Assembly (NCBI RefSeq): GCF_001295925.1
Contig: NZ_LJHQ01000020.1
Coordinates: 1-64,000, forward strand
DNA from: Allobosea sp. AAP35
Lineage (GTDB): Bacteria; Pseudomonadota; Alphaproteobacteria; Rhizobiales; Beijerinckiaceae
Length of the DNA stretch: 64,000 bases
Reading direction: 5' to 3'
Below the pieces are notes generated by a model. The model was not told the origin of the DNA. It ran no database searches and saw only the letters and a list, made by a program, of their open reading frames with translations. Numbering within the stretch: the stretch's first letter is position 1; each line of letters begins with the position of its first letter. This document shows positions 1 through 9,341 of the stretch, one piece after another. The position numbers were made by a program, and so were the translations under genes.

Positions 1-87
1 ACGGCGATATCAGCCACCATTCGACCATTGCTGCCACCTTTTCGCTCCGCCGCGCGTTACCGCGAAACGAGCTCCCCTGAAAACGTC

Positions 88-168
88 GCTCTGTGGAAGA
101 AGGACCGTCGCACCAGCGGCAGCGGGCTGGGTCTCTCGATCGTCGACGCCATCATGAAGCGTCTCGGC
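88..168 (+). pseudogene. Remnant of a sensor histidine kinase ATPase domain
   Basis: The plus strand encodes a short peptide containing SGSGLGLSIVDAI, the G2-box signature of the HATPase_c domain of two-component kinases, preceded by WKKDRR as in many alphaproteobacterial kinases. Nothing upstream in the window continues the kinase in frame, and homology stops near 168, where a different coding fragment begins on the other strand. I read it as the debris of a kinase gene left by a deletion or rearrangement. Too short to be functional. Confidence 0.6.
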
Positions 169-169
169 G

Positions 170-425
170 TGTCACGTGACCGGGCGACCTCGACCATCAG
201 CGGCACCAGGATACGCCGCTCCATCTCCGGCAGCCCTTCGCGCCAGGCCTCCATGAAGGCCTGGACGACGGGACAGGTGTCAGTCGCCGGATCTGTGAGC
301 CTCACATCATCGATCTGACCGAACGCGGTATCCGCCTTCGCGGAGCTCGCGCCGCGGGCGGTCCGCGTCACGCCCGGCCGATGGCCGCGCAGATCGTTGG
401 TGCTGGTTCCTGTCGGCATCGTCAT
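170..425 (-). pseudogene. Unrecognised short coding fragment, probably a truncated gene
   Basis: From an ATG at 425 the minus strand reads about 85 codons with protein-like composition (for example LTDPATDTCPVVQAFMEAW and LPEMERRILVPLMVEVARS). It then runs into the antisense of the kinase remnant near 170 and stays open to 57. The first part looks like a genuine conserved protein N-terminus that has lost its natural C-terminus at the junction. I do not recognise the family. An intact small gene cannot be excluded. Confidence 0.4.
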
Positions 426-513
426 CCATTCCCTTATGATGAGGCGGGACGATTGAACCCTCAGCTTGCACAAACCTGACAGCAGACGGGCGGAGAGAAA
501 GTCGCCTGACCGC

Positions 514-1896
514 CTAACTCCGGCGCATCAGGATCATCTTCTCCTGCGTCATGTCGCGCATGGTGAACGGGATGCCGCCGGTGCCGTATCCTGACTCGCG
601 CCGGCCGGCGAAGGGCATCCAGTCCGTCCGAAAGGTCGTCGGATCGTTGATCATCACGGCGGAGGCATCGAGCCGGTTGGCGGCGCGCATGGCGATGTCG
701 ATGTCCTGCGCGAAGACGCTGGCCTGGAAGGCGACCGGCAGCGCGTTCGCCTGCGTGATGGCGTCGTCGAGCTTCGCATAGGGGTAGACGCAGACCACGG
801 GCCCGAAGATCTCGAGTTGCGACACCTTGGCCTCAGTGGGCGGCGCCAGGAGAACCGTCGGCTCCAGCGTCGTCTCCGACAGGCGCCCGCCGCCGGTCGC
901 CAAGCCCGCGCCCGCCTGCACGGCCTCATCCACCCAGGCCGCAATGCGGTCGGCCTCCTTTGGCAGGATCAGCGGGCCAACCTCGGTGTCCTTCAAAACG
1001 GGATCGCCGACGCGCAGCGCCTGCACCTGCGTCACGAGACGCTGCGTGAACTCGTCGGCGATGTCCTGATGGACATAGATGCGCTGCGTCGACACGCAGA
1101 CCTGGCCGGCATGATAATAGCCGCCCTTGACGATCGGGCCGATAATCGCGTCGAGATCGGCGCTGCGTTCGACGATCGCGGGCGCGGCTCCGCCATGTTC
1201 GAGCGCCGAGCGCGCGCCATGCGCCAGTTTTGAATGCAGCGACCAGCCGACCTTGGCCGAGCCGATGAAGCTCAGGAAGGCAATGCGCGCATCGGTGGCC
1301 AGCTTCTCGGCAAGTTCGGTCGTCTCGGGGATGAAGCTCTGGCACCAGGCTTCCGGCAGCCCAGCCTCATGGACGAGCGCGACGAAGTCGAGGCAGGAGA
1401 GCGGAGTCGTGCCGGCTGGCTTGACGATGACGGGACAGCCGACAGCGATCGCCGGCGCGACCTGATGCACGATCAGGTTCAGCGGATGATTGAAGGCCGA
1501 GATCGCCGCGACGATGCCGATCGGCTCCCGGGTGGTGAAGGCCCAGCGATCGATCGCGGCCGGCGACAGCCCCATCGGAATCTCGCGGCCGGAAAGGTTG
1601 CGCAATTCGTCTGCGGCGTTGTGGATGCCGTCGATCGCGCGCGTCACTTCGACGATGGCGTCGGGCAGCGGCTTGCCGCCCTCGCGTGCGATCTGCATGG
1701 CGAGATGGTCGCGCTTGCTCTCCACCAGGCCGGCGAGCCGGCGCAGGATCGCCATGCGCTCATGCGGCTTGAGCCAGCCATCGCGGTCGCGGAAGGCTCG
1801 CTGCGCGGCGGCGAGCTTGGCTTCGAGGGCGGCCGCGTCATCGGTCGCGATCTCGGTGATCGGGGCGCGGTCGAAGGCCTGGACGACCTGCAGCAT
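514..1896 (-). CDS. NAD(P)-dependent aldehyde dehydrogenase
   Basis: The 460-residue product is an aldehyde dehydrogenase, oxidising an aldehyde to the acid in the cytoplasm. Visible motifs are FNHP (Asn136, oxyanion hole), the general base in LEHGG (Glu233) and the nucleophile in AGQVCVS (Cys267). Length is slightly short of the usual 480-500. It starts 15 bases after the stop of the upstream ThDP enzyme and is clearly co-transcribed with it. The pairing suggests that the ThDP enzyme makes an aldehyde which this enzyme oxidises, but the substrate cannot be told from sequence. Confidence 0.9.
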   Translation of the reverse strand: MLQVVQAFDRAPITEIATDDAAALEAKLAAAQRAFRDRDGWLKPHERMAILRRLAGLVESKRDHLAMQIAREGGKPLPDAIVEVTRAIDGIHNAADELRNLSGREIPMGLSPAAIDRWAFTTREPIGIVAAISAFNHPLNLIVHQVAPAIAVGCPVIVKPAGTTPLSCLDFVALVHEAGLPEAWCQSFIPETTELAEKLATDARIAFLSFIGSAKVGWSLHSKLAHGARSALEHGGAAPAIVERSADLDAIIGPIVKGGYYHAGQVCVSTQRIYVHQDIADEFTQRLVTQVQALRVGDPVLKDTEVGPLILPKEADRIAAWVDEAVQAGAGLATGGGRLSETTLEPTVLLAPPTEAKVSQLEIFGPVVCVYPYAKLDDAITQANALPVAFQASVFAQDIDIAMRAANRLDASAVMINDPTTFRTDWMPFAGRRESGYGTGGIPFTMRDMTQEKMILMRRS

Positions 1897-1910
1897 CGGA
1901 TATCTCCTGG

Positions 1911-3566
1911 TCAGGCGAGCTGGATGTCGGGGCTGCGGTTGGCCAGTTCCTCCACCAGCACGCGGGTGTTCTCCGAATAGTCGATCGGGATCTCGACAAG
2001 ATGCACCCCGCCGCCGGTGAAGGCGGCTTCCAGGGTCGGGACGAGATCGCCGACCGAACTCACCCGCGAGCCCTTGGCGCCATAGGACTGCGCGTAGCGC
2101 ACGAAATCCGGGTTGCCGAAGGTCATGCCGAAATCGGGAAACTTGTCGACCGACTGCTTCCAGCGGATCATGCCATAGGCGTTGTCATTGAGGATGACGA
2201 CGACGAGATTGAGGCCGAGCCGCACCGCGGTCTCCATCTCCTGCGAGTTCATCATGAACCCGCCATCGCCGCAGACCGCCATGACCCGGCGCTCCGGGTA
2301 GAGCATCGCCGCCATCATCGCCGAGGGGAGGCCGGCGCCCATCGTCGCCAGCGCATTGTCGAGCAGCAGCGTATTGGCGACATGCGTGCGGTAGTTCCGG
2401 GCGAACCAGATCTTGTACATGCCGTTGTCGAGACAGACGATGCCGTCCTCCGGCATGACGGCACGCACATCGTGGACGATACGCTGCGGCGTGATCGGGA
2501 AGCGGTCCTCCTCCGCGCGCGCGTTGATCTTGGCAAGGATGGTCTGGCGCAGGTCCAGCATCGACGCGTCGGGCTCGAGCTTGCCCTCGAGCCTGTCGGC
2601 AAGCCCCGTCACGGTCGCGCCGATATCGCCGATCACCTCGGCATCGGGGTGATAGACCTGCTCGACGCTCGCCGACTGGTAGCCGATATGGATGACGTCG
2701 CAGCCGCCGGCATTAGTCATCAGGAAGGGCGGCTTCTCGATCGTGTCGTGGCCGATGGCGATGATCAGGTCGGCATGGGCGACGGCCTGATGGACATGGT
2801 CGCGCTCGGACAGGGCGGCGGTGCCCATATAAAGGTTCGAGCCGCCCGTGACGGCACCTTTGCCCATCTGGGTGTTGAAGAAAGGCAGCCGCGTGCGCCG
2901 CACGAAGGACGAGAGTTCCTCGACGAGGCGGGGCCGGTTCCCGGCAGCGCCGATCATCACCAGCGGGCGCTTGGCCGCGAGGATCATCTCGGCGGCCCGG
3001 TCGAGCGCCGAGGCCGGGGCGACCGGCCGCTCCAGCGCATGCACCGGGATCAGGAAGGCGTCGTCGACCTCTTCGGCTGCCACATCCTCGGGCAGTTCGA
3101 GATGGACCGGGCCGGGCCGCTCCTCCATCGCGACGCGGAAGGCGTCGCGCACCATGGAGGGGATGCTGGCGCCGCTGACGATCTGGCGCGTCATCTTGGT
3201 CAGTGGTTTCATCGATGCGACGACATCGACGATCTGGAAGCGCGCCTGCTTGGCGGTCATGATCGCCTTCTGGCCGGTGATCATGATCATCGGCATGGCG
3301 CCGAGATGCGCATAGGCAGCGCCTGTCGAGAAGTTGAGCGCTCCCGGCCCCAATGTCGCGATGCAGACGCCGGGCCTGCCCGTCAGCCGGCCATGGGTCG
3401 CCGCCATGAAGGCCGCCGCCTGCTCGTGACGCGTCAGGACGAGCTTGATGCTGGACGTGCGCAACGATTCCAGCACGTCGAGATTCTCCTCGCCGGGAAC
3501 GCCGAAGATACGATCGACGCCTTCATTTTCCAGCGCCTTGACGAGGAGGTCTGAACCTTTGAGCAT
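1911..3566 (-). CDS. Thiamine-diphosphate-dependent acetolactate synthase-like enzyme
   Basis: The 551-residue protein belongs to the acetolactate synthase/benzoylformate decarboxylase superfamily. The N-terminal pyrimidine-binding domain carries the catalytic glutamate in FGVPGEE. A central DHS-like domain follows, and the C-terminal domain has the ThDP/Mg motif GDGGFMMN followed by NDNAYGM. I chose the ATG at 3566 over one 13 codons upstream because AAAGGAT lies six bases before it. No small regulatory subunit (ilvN) is adjacent, and the partner is an aldehyde dehydrogenase. A catabolic 2-oxoacid decarboxylase or carboligase role is therefore more likely than branched-chain amino acid synthesis. 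Confidence 0.85.
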   Translation of the reverse strand: MLKGSDLLVKALENEGVDRIFGVPGEENLDVLESLRTSSIKLVLTRHEQAAAFMAATHGRLTGRPGVCIATLGPGALNFSTGAAYAHLGAMPMIMITGQKAIMTAKQARFQIVDVVASMKPLTKMTRQIVSGASIPSMVRDAFRVAMEERPGPVHLELPEDVAAEEVDDAFLIPVHALERPVAPASALDRAAEMILAAKRPLVMIGAAGNRPRLVEELSSFVRRTRLPFFNTQMGKGAVTGGSNLYMGTAALSERDHVHQAVAHADLIIAIGHDTIEKPPFLMTNAGGCDVIHIGYQSASVEQVYHPDAEVIGDIGATVTGLADRLEGKLEPDASMLDLRQTILAKINARAEEDRFPITPQRIVHDVRAVMPEDGIVCLDNGMYKIWFARNYRTHVANTLLLDNALATMGAGLPSAMMAAMLYPERRVMAVCGDGGFMMNSQEMETAVRLGLNLVVVILNDNAYGMIRWKQSVDKFPDFGMTFGNPDFVRYAQSYGAKGSRVSSVGDLVPTLEAAFTGGGVHLVEIPIDYSENTRVLVEELANRSPDIQLA

Positions 3567-3819
3567 CGCAGCATCCTTTCGATCGAGCGACAGATAGTGA
3601 CGCATCCGGGAGATGTCAGCGTCGGGAAACGCAGGTCGGTCCGGACGCTCTGGCGGTTGAACGGCTTTGCGTCTCGCCCAACTGAAATCGAGGCCGTCGT
3701 ATTCACCATGGTGCCCCAGACGATCGATTCAACCAAATCTGTCTGATGGAACGCGGCGAGGGGGCCACGGCCGAGATCAGTCCCCAGCCGCGATCAGCCA
3801 CCATTGCCCCGGCATAGCG
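3567..3819. other. Intergenic region upstream of the ThDP enzyme operon
   Basis: Holds the ribosome binding site of the 3566 gene and presumably its promoter. I see no convincing gene, repeat or hairpin. Confidence 0.4.
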
Positions 3820-5106
3820 CTACATCATGTGCTCGATCCGGATCGGCAGGTCGCGGACGCGCCGTCCGGTCGCGTGAAAGACGGCGTTGGAGATGGCGGC
3901 GGCGACACCGACGACGCCGATCTCTCCGACGCCTTTGACGCCCGCCCGGTTCACCAGCCTGTCCTCCTCGGGCACCATGATGGCCCTGACATCGACGACG
4001 TCCGCATTCACCGGCATCAGGTAATCCGCCAGGTTCGCGTTGATGTAGCCGGCGGTCCTTGCATCGATCTCGCTGTGTTCGTGGAGAGCGGAGCCAATGC
4101 CCCAGATCATCCCGCCGACGAGCTGGCTGTGGGCCGTTCGGGGATTGATGATGCGTCCGGCCGCGAAGGCGCCGACCGCGCGCGCAACCCGGATCTCGCG
4201 CGTCATGGCGTGGATGCGGATCTCGACGAACTGCGCTCCGAGGGTGAACTGAACCCGGTCGGCAAGGCCGACCCCGCCGGTCGGGAAGGCCATGCCGCGA
4301 TAGAGGCCGCGCACGCTCTCCGGAGGCAGGCCATGCGCACGGGTTTCCGCAAACTCCTCGATGACCCCCATGCCCGACGCGGCCATCGCCGCCACGACGT
4401 TGGCAGACGACCCCGTCTCGCCGCCAAGCCGCCGGCAGATGGCCACGCAGGCCGCCATGATCGCGGGCGCGATGCTGGCGGTGCCGGCCGAGCCGCCCGC
4501 GACGACGGTGGGCGGCAGATCCGTGTCGCCGAGCGACACCGTGATATGCGCGACCGGCACACCCAGTTCCTCGGCGGCGACCTGGGCCATCATCGTGTAC
4601 ATGCCTTGGCCGAGTTCATGGCCGGCGCTGAAGACATGGGCCCGTCCATCAGCGGTCAGCCGGATCCGTGCGGCGGCATTGCCCGCCTGGGTCGGGTAGA
4701 AGGCCGTGGCGCAGCCATGGCCGATGAGCCACCCGGCGCGCGGCGATAGCGACCAGCGCGGTGCGCTGGGTCAGAAAACCTTCTGCCCCGAACGCGCCGC
4801 CGACATGGGCACTGACGACGCGGATGCGTTCGGGGTCGATGCCGAGCTGCTCGGCCAGCCCGAACTTGACGCTGTTTAGATATTGGCCCGGTTCGTGGAC
4901 CGTCAGCCGGTCGCCGTCCCAGACGCATTGTGGCGAACAGCTCCAAGGCGCGCCCCTCACAGCGCGGGACCGCCTGTCCCATGGTGCCGTCAGGTTTGGG
5001 CAACAGGGTCTGGATCATGTCCGGGGCTCCGCGCCGCGCCACTCGACGCGGCGCGGGCAAAAGCCTGCTCCATGGGCCCGAACGGGCCGCCAGCAGCGGA
5101 TGGGCC
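3820..5106 (-). pseudogene. Decayed xanthine dehydrogenase-family molybdopterin-binding subunit
   Basis: The minus strand from about 4650 down to 3820 reads as the C-terminal third of an aldehyde/xanthine oxidoreductase large subunit (QVAAEELGVP, VGGMIWGIGSALHE, GVKGVGEIGVVGV and a proper end). The middle part (WDGDRLTVHEPGQYLN, VVSAHVGGAFGAEGF) lies in another frame at about 4735-4930, and a further piece (MEQAFARAA) near 5060-5075 in yet another. At least two frameshifts and loss of the N-terminal half, from a family of about 730 residues, make this a pseudogene. No partner FAD or 2Fe-2S subunit genes are nearby. Confidence 0.85.
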
Positions 5107-5111
5107 CGACC

Positions 5112-6104
5112 TCAATTCCGCTGGGTGATGGAGATCGCATAGGCGGGCGCTCGTTCCGCGAACAGCGGGTCGTCAATGGGCCCGCTCACACCCTCCGCCA
5201 ATCGGGACGGATCGAAGATCTCGCGATCGCAAATGTCATTTTCGGCCAGTCCCGTCACGGTGAGTTCAGCCAGTTTGACGCTGCGCCGCGTCTCCTCGTC
5301 CGGCCAGGTCTGTGTCGCAGGGATAGCGGCATCTCCGGCTGAACCGAGGATCGCCAGGATGTCGAAACCGGCAGGCCTTTTGTCCGCCAACCGGGCCTTC
5401 AGTTCGTCGACCAGGAAATCGGCCGGCTTCCCCTTGGCTTCGTCGTCGCTCAACCCGACTTCGCCGCCCTTGGGCGACAGCTTGAACTTCACGATCTGCG
5501 TCGCGCCCTTCGCATTGGTCAGCGTGTAGGGGTGGATCGCCCAGTAGCTGACACCGACCCATGAGGCAGGGATGGGGCGGCCCGCCAGAAACCGGCCCTG
5601 GTTCGTGGTCTCTGGGTTCGCGTCGGTGAAGGCCTTTATCTTCGCCGCATCGGGCTTGCCATCGGCGCCTGGCAGTCTCGCCTGGAGGAACGCCAGCATC
5701 TGCTGCGGAGACTTCACGAAATTGACCGGCGCGTTGACCATCACGAACTCGCTCTGGCCGGGACCGTTCGGATCGATCCGCAGTGCCATGCCGCGATTCA
5801 CGGTCTTGGTCGCATCCGGGACCTTGGCGTTGCCGCCCCCGACCGAGAATCGGACCACGGCGGCCCGCTCGCCTGCAAATGCGGGCGACTGCGTCAGCTC
5901 TTTGGCTTCGACGGTGGGCGTGAGGCGCGCCGCAAAGCACTGCCCCTTGGCGCCGCTGGGCCGCGTCGATTGCTTGCCTGACAAGGTGCGCATGGTATCG
6001 ACGATGGCTTCCGTCGGAGAGCTCTGGGCGAGCGCCGGAGAGGTGTGAACGAACACGCAAATGGCAGCGATGCAGGTGGTGCGGAGCAACAAGGCAATGG
6101 TCAT
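5112..6104 (-). CDS. Secreted catalase-family peroxidase with altered active site
   Basis: The 330-residue product has an N-terminal signal peptide (hydrophobic stretch ending TSPALA-Q near residue 26) and the fold landmarks of small periplasmic catalases: VVRFSVGGGNAKVPD, NRGMALRI, WVGVSYWAIHPY and, near the end, FDPSRLAEGV. The start at 6104 is supported by GAGGA four bases upstream; a longer reading frame adds 53 residues that do not look native. The segment normally written HAKG, which holds the distal catalytic histidine, reads GAKG here (Gly51). Catalase or peroxidase activity is therefore doubtful. The gene lies immediately beside the decayed oxidoreductase. Confidence 0.8.
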   Translation of the reverse strand: MTIALLLRTTCIAAICVFVHTSPALAQSSPTEAIVDTMRTLSGKQSTRPSGAKGQCFAARLTPTVEAKELTQSPAFAGERAAVVRFSVGGGNAKVPDATKTVNRGMALRIDPNGPGQSEFVMVNAPVNFVKSPQQMLAFLQARLPGADGKPDAAKIKAFTDANPETTNQGRFLAGRPIPASWVGVSYWAIHPYTLTNAKGATQIVKFKLSPKGGEVGLSDDEAKGKPADFLVDELKARLADKRPAGFDILAILGSAGDAAIPATQTWPDEETRRSVKLAELTVTGLAENDICDREIFDPSRLAEGVSGPIDDPLFAERAPAYAISITQRN

Positions 6105-6573
6105 TTTGTCCTCATCAGAAGTTTGCGGGTTCGGAAGGGCAATCGAGAAGCAAATGCGCGATCGGATCGACCCTCGCCCTGGAGACGCGGCGCAACACGC
6201 CTGTCGATGAGACAGGTGCAGTCGGTCGACGTCGTCGTCTGACCCGACCTTGTCTGCCTGCACACGTCGACATCATGCGAAGCTCCTCGCAGGGTGCTGG
6301 AAGGGCACACCGCCATGGAGTTCGGCGCCTGACGATCAATCGATCTTCAACTTACTTCACGGCTGCGTGTTCGCGCCCGGGGGGAAGGCCGAACACGCAT
6401 CGCTTCGCTTCGCCGCGGCTTCGTCGCCAAGACGCGGGCCCCAGCTCGATCTTGCCGACGACGGTTGTGGCCGCCGAGGAAGGGCGTGAGGTTCGTGCGA
6501 ACCCTTCCCGCCAAAAGCGACGTGACCTTTCGCCAGGCGAACTGGTTGTCGCCACGGCGCCTGCTACCGCGTG
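6105..6573. other. Intergenic region, about 470 bases, no gene seen
   Basis: Between the catalase-like gene and the end of the Nit1C operon. Open frames here show no recognisable motif, no consistent codon bias and no good ribosome binding site. It must hold the promoter of the catalase-like gene and the operon's transcription end. I see no strong hairpin. Confidence 0.4.
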
Positions 6574-7851
6574 TCAGGCTGCGTTTCGTCCGGCGGGGTC
6601 GGCGGCGCGGATCACATGCCTGGCGATATCGTCGGCCAGGAATTCCGCATCCCGCGCCACCCCGGAGAACCGTCCCGAGCCCCAGCTGTGCAGCCAGGGC
6701 AGCCCGAGGAAGTAGACACCATCGACCCCCGTGATGCCCCGCCGGTGGACAGGGTGGCCCGCGCCGTTGAAGACGGGCGCGTCGAGCCAGCGGAAATCGG
6801 GCTGGAAGCCGATGCACCAGACGATTGCACCGATCCCCTCGGCTTCGAGATCGAGCGCAGCGGGCTCCCCCGGGGGATCCCAGAGGGGCAGGTAGACCGA
6901 AGGCGGCGGCGCGCTCAGGCCCTTGTCGGCGATCCAGGTGTCGATCGCCGCATTGATGCTGTTGTAGACGCGGTCCGCCTCGTCGAGCGATGCCTTGAGT
7001 GTCGGGCGGAAGCGCAGGGTCGTGCCGTCGAGCCCGTCGAGCAGCCCGTAGAGCTTCATGCCCTCGCGGGCGAAGGCCCGCAGATCGATGTCGCGGCCGC
7101 CGTCGCGGCCCGTGACGTAATGGTTGGTGTTGTCGCGCACGCCTTCGCGCAGCGGATGCTTCTCGACCGGCATGTCGTAATAGCCCATGTCGCCGAGCCA
7201 GGCGACGACGTCGCGGCCGCGATAGAAGCGCGCGCAGCGTGGTGCATCGCCAACCGCCAGATGGACCTGCCGCCCGGCGAGATGAAGGTCCTCGGCGATT
7301 TGCGAGCCCGACTGGCCGGAACCGACGACCAGCACCGCGCCCGGCGGCAGCGAGGCCGGGTTGCGGTACTGCTCGGAGTGGAGTTGCAGGATCGTGCCGG
7401 GCAGCCGCTCGGCGAGGCGCGGGATGATCGGCTGGTGATAACCGCCCGAGGCCACCACGATCCGGTCCGCGCTGTAATCACCCTCAGACGTCGCGATCGC
7501 GAAGCCGGAATCCGAGCGGATCACGCGGTTCACCGAGACGCCTTCGCGCAAGGGCGGATGGACCTTGGCCTTGTACGCCTCCAGATAGGCGACGATCTCG
7601 TGCTTCAGCATGAAGCCGTCAGGGTCGTCTCCGGCATAGGGGTGACCCGGCAACTGGCATTGCCAGTTCGGCGTCACCAGGCAGAACGAATCCCAGCGCT
7701 GCGTCGACCAGGAATGCGCCGCCTTGTGTTTCTCGAAGACGAGATGCTCGATCCCGCGCTGCTTCAGGCACCAGCTCATCGACAGGCCGGCCTGTCCGCC
7801 GCCGATGATGGCGACGGGCACATGGACATGGCGGATGGTTGGTTCGGTCAT
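6574..7851 (-). CDS. Nit1C cluster flavin-dependent monooxygenase (MSMEG_0569 family)
   Basis: The 425-residue protein starts with a Rossmann FAD motif ([13 protein letters not shown]), has a second dinucleotide site for NADPH ([15 protein letters not shown]) and a C-terminal ATG-like [16 protein letters not shown]. It is a class B flavoprotein monooxygenase-type enzyme of the family found only in Nit1C clusters (NitH). The ATG at 7851 has GGAGG eight bases upstream. It is the last gene of the eight-gene operon. The substrate is unknown; in Nit1C organisms the cluster has been linked to growth on cyanide as nitrogen source. Confidence 0.9.
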   Translation of the reverse strand: MTEPTIRHVHVPVAIIGGGQAGLSMSWCLKQRGIEHLVFEKHKAAHSWSTQRWDSFCLVTPNWQCQLPGHPYAGDDPDGFMLKHEIVAYLEAYKAKVHPPLREGVSVNRVIRSDSGFAIATSEGDYSADRIVVASGGYHQPIIPRLAERLPGTILQLHSEQYRNPASLPPGAVLVVGSGQSGSQIAEDLHLAGRQVHLAVGDAPRCARFYRGRDVVAWLGDMGYYDMPVEKHPLREGVRDNTNHYVTGRDGGRDIDLRAFAREGMKLYGLLDGLDGTTLRFRPTLKASLDEADRVYNSINAAIDTWIADKGLSAPPPSVYLPLWDPPGEPAALDLEAEGIGAIVWCIGFQPDFRWLDAPVFNGAGHPVHRRGITGVDGVYFLGLPWLHSWGSGRFSGVARDAEFLADDIARHVIRAADPAGRNAA

Positions 7852-7867
7852 ATGGCGATCCTCCCGA

Positions 7868-8155
7868 TCATTCTTCGAAGCGCTCGACATGCACGGCTGC
7901 GGCCGGCGCGGCGCGATAGCGCGCCGCTCTGGCCTCGATGCGGGCCAATTGGCCGAGAGCCAGCGAACAGGGATGGCCATAGCGCGCCCGCACGCGGTCG
8001 CTGGCGATGGTCAGCGCGAGGCGGCTGCGGCCGAGAAAGTCGGCGAGCTCATAGCTCTGCCCCGGCTCGAAATGCTCCTTGATGACGAGCGATGGCGAAT
8101 AGCAGCGCTCGCTCTCGCCGTCGGGCCAGCGAATATGGAAATGCATCTCAGGCAT
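7868..8155 (-). CDS. MSMEG_0570 family nitrogen starvation response protein
   Basis: A 95-residue protein ([21 protein letters not shown]...) matching the small protein always found in Nit1C clusters (NitG). No catalytic motif is visible. It opens with a ubiquitin-like or sulfur-carrier-sized strand pattern, but that resemblance is weak. Its start overlaps the end of the glycosyltransferase gene by eight bases, so it is translationally coupled within the operon. Confidence 0.85.
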   Translation of the reverse strand: MPEMHFHIRWPDGESERCYSPSLVIKEHFEPGQSYELADFLGRSRLALTIASDRVRARYGHPCSLALGQLARIEARAARYRAAPAAAVHVERFEE

Positions 8156-9341
8156 GGGCCAGCTCCTGCGGCGCCGGCTCCGCCTCCGGCAGCGTCATCG
8201 TGGCGAGCGCGCGATAGGCCGGCAGATGGGCGCCGGCGGTCCTGTCCCAGCGATGGAGCGCCAGGGCCGCCTCGCGGTGCAGCTCCAGCCGGCCGCGAAG
8301 CGCGGGCATGAGAACGGCCGCCATGCCATTGGCGATCGATCCGGGATCGAGCGGGTCGCACCAGACCACGTCGTCCTGGCCGAAATGCTCGGTGAAGGGG
8401 GGGATATGCGAGGTCAGGACCGGAGTCCCGCAGGCCAAAGCTTCGAGGGCGACCAGGCCGAAGCCCTCCTTGACGGAGGCAAAGACCAGCGCATCCGCCA
8501 GCCGGTAGAGAGCGGGCATGTCGGCCTGAAGCTGCGGACCGGCGAGAATAACACAACGGGCGGTGGCGGGGTCGGCTTCGAGTTCGGCCCGGAAAGCGCG
8601 CTGATACCCGGCATGGTCGAGCAGTGAGGCGCCCCCGACGATGACGAGCTGCGCGTTGGGCCAGATCGCACGCAGCTGCGCGAAGGCCTGCAGCATGCGC
8701 AGCGTGTTCTTGCGCTCCTCGACGCCGCCCACGGCGAGCAGAACGGGGCCGGATCCGAAGCCAAGGCTCCGCCTCAGATCCTGCTCGCGGCCATCGCGAC
8801 GCGGCGTGAAGAAGCGCCGGTCGACGCCGTTGCCGACGATATCGGCGTTCAGGCCGAACCCCTCGCGAAGCCCGGTCTGCCAGTGGCGGCTGACGACGAA
8901 ATGCCGGTCCGCCTCCACGATCGAGCGGGCCTGCAGGGCCTCGATATGCGGATCGGCGAAGGCATCGACATGATGGACGGTGCGCGCAAAGCCGGTGATC
9001 GCGCCGCGCGCCTTCAGCGTGGCGAGCGCGTTGCCCGAGATGCCGTCATGAGCGTGGTAGACGTCGAAGCCGCGTGACGTGCCCTTTTCGAAATGGGCCA
9101 CGTAGTCGCCGACCCGGATCTCGACGAGCGCCGCGAGACCCTCGCCGGAGGCCTCGGCCGGGACCAGCACGGTTTCGCAGGCGGGCTCGCGAAAGAAGCG
9201 CTGCCCCGGTCTCGCGGGAGCATGGACGACTGCCTCATGCCCGAGCGCGGTCAGCGCCTCGCCCAGAGCCAGGGCATGCACCACGCCGCCGCGTGGATTG
9301 ATCGAATGAGCGAGGATGGCGATGCGCAGAGAACGGCTCAC
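8148..9341 (-). CDS. MSMEG_0565 family glycosyltransferase (GT4 type)
   Basis: The 397-residue product has the GT-B fold of family 4 glycosyltransferases: an N-terminal INPRGGVVHALALG glycine-rich loop, GVDRRFF and VGGVEERKN in the centre, and the donor-binding EX7E-type segment SVKEGFGLVALEALACGTP. The start is a GTG at 9341 that overlaps the stop of the upstream AIR synthase-like gene (GTGA). It is the cluster member least studied biochemically, and its acceptor is unknown. Its place inside the operon suggests that the pathway product is glycosylated or derived from a nucleotide sugar. Confidence 0.88.
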   Translation of the reverse strand: MSRSLRIAILAHSINPRGGVVHALALGEALTALGHEAVVHAPARPGQRFFREPACETVLVPAEASGEGLAALVEIRVGDYVAHFEKGTSRGFDVYHAHDGISGNALATLKARGAITGFARTVHHVDAFADPHIEALQARSIVEADRHFVVSRHWQTGLREGFGLNADIVGNGVDRRFFTPRRDGREQDLRRSLGFGSGPVLLAVGGVEERKNTLRMLQAFAQLRAIWPNAQLVIVGGASLLDHAGYQRAFRAELEADPATARCVILAGPQLQADMPALYRLADALVFASVKEGFGLVALEALACGTPVLTSHIPPFTEHFGQDDVVWCDPLDPGSIANGMAAVLMPALRGRLELHREAALALHRWDRTAGAHLPAYRALATMTLPEAEPAPQELAHA

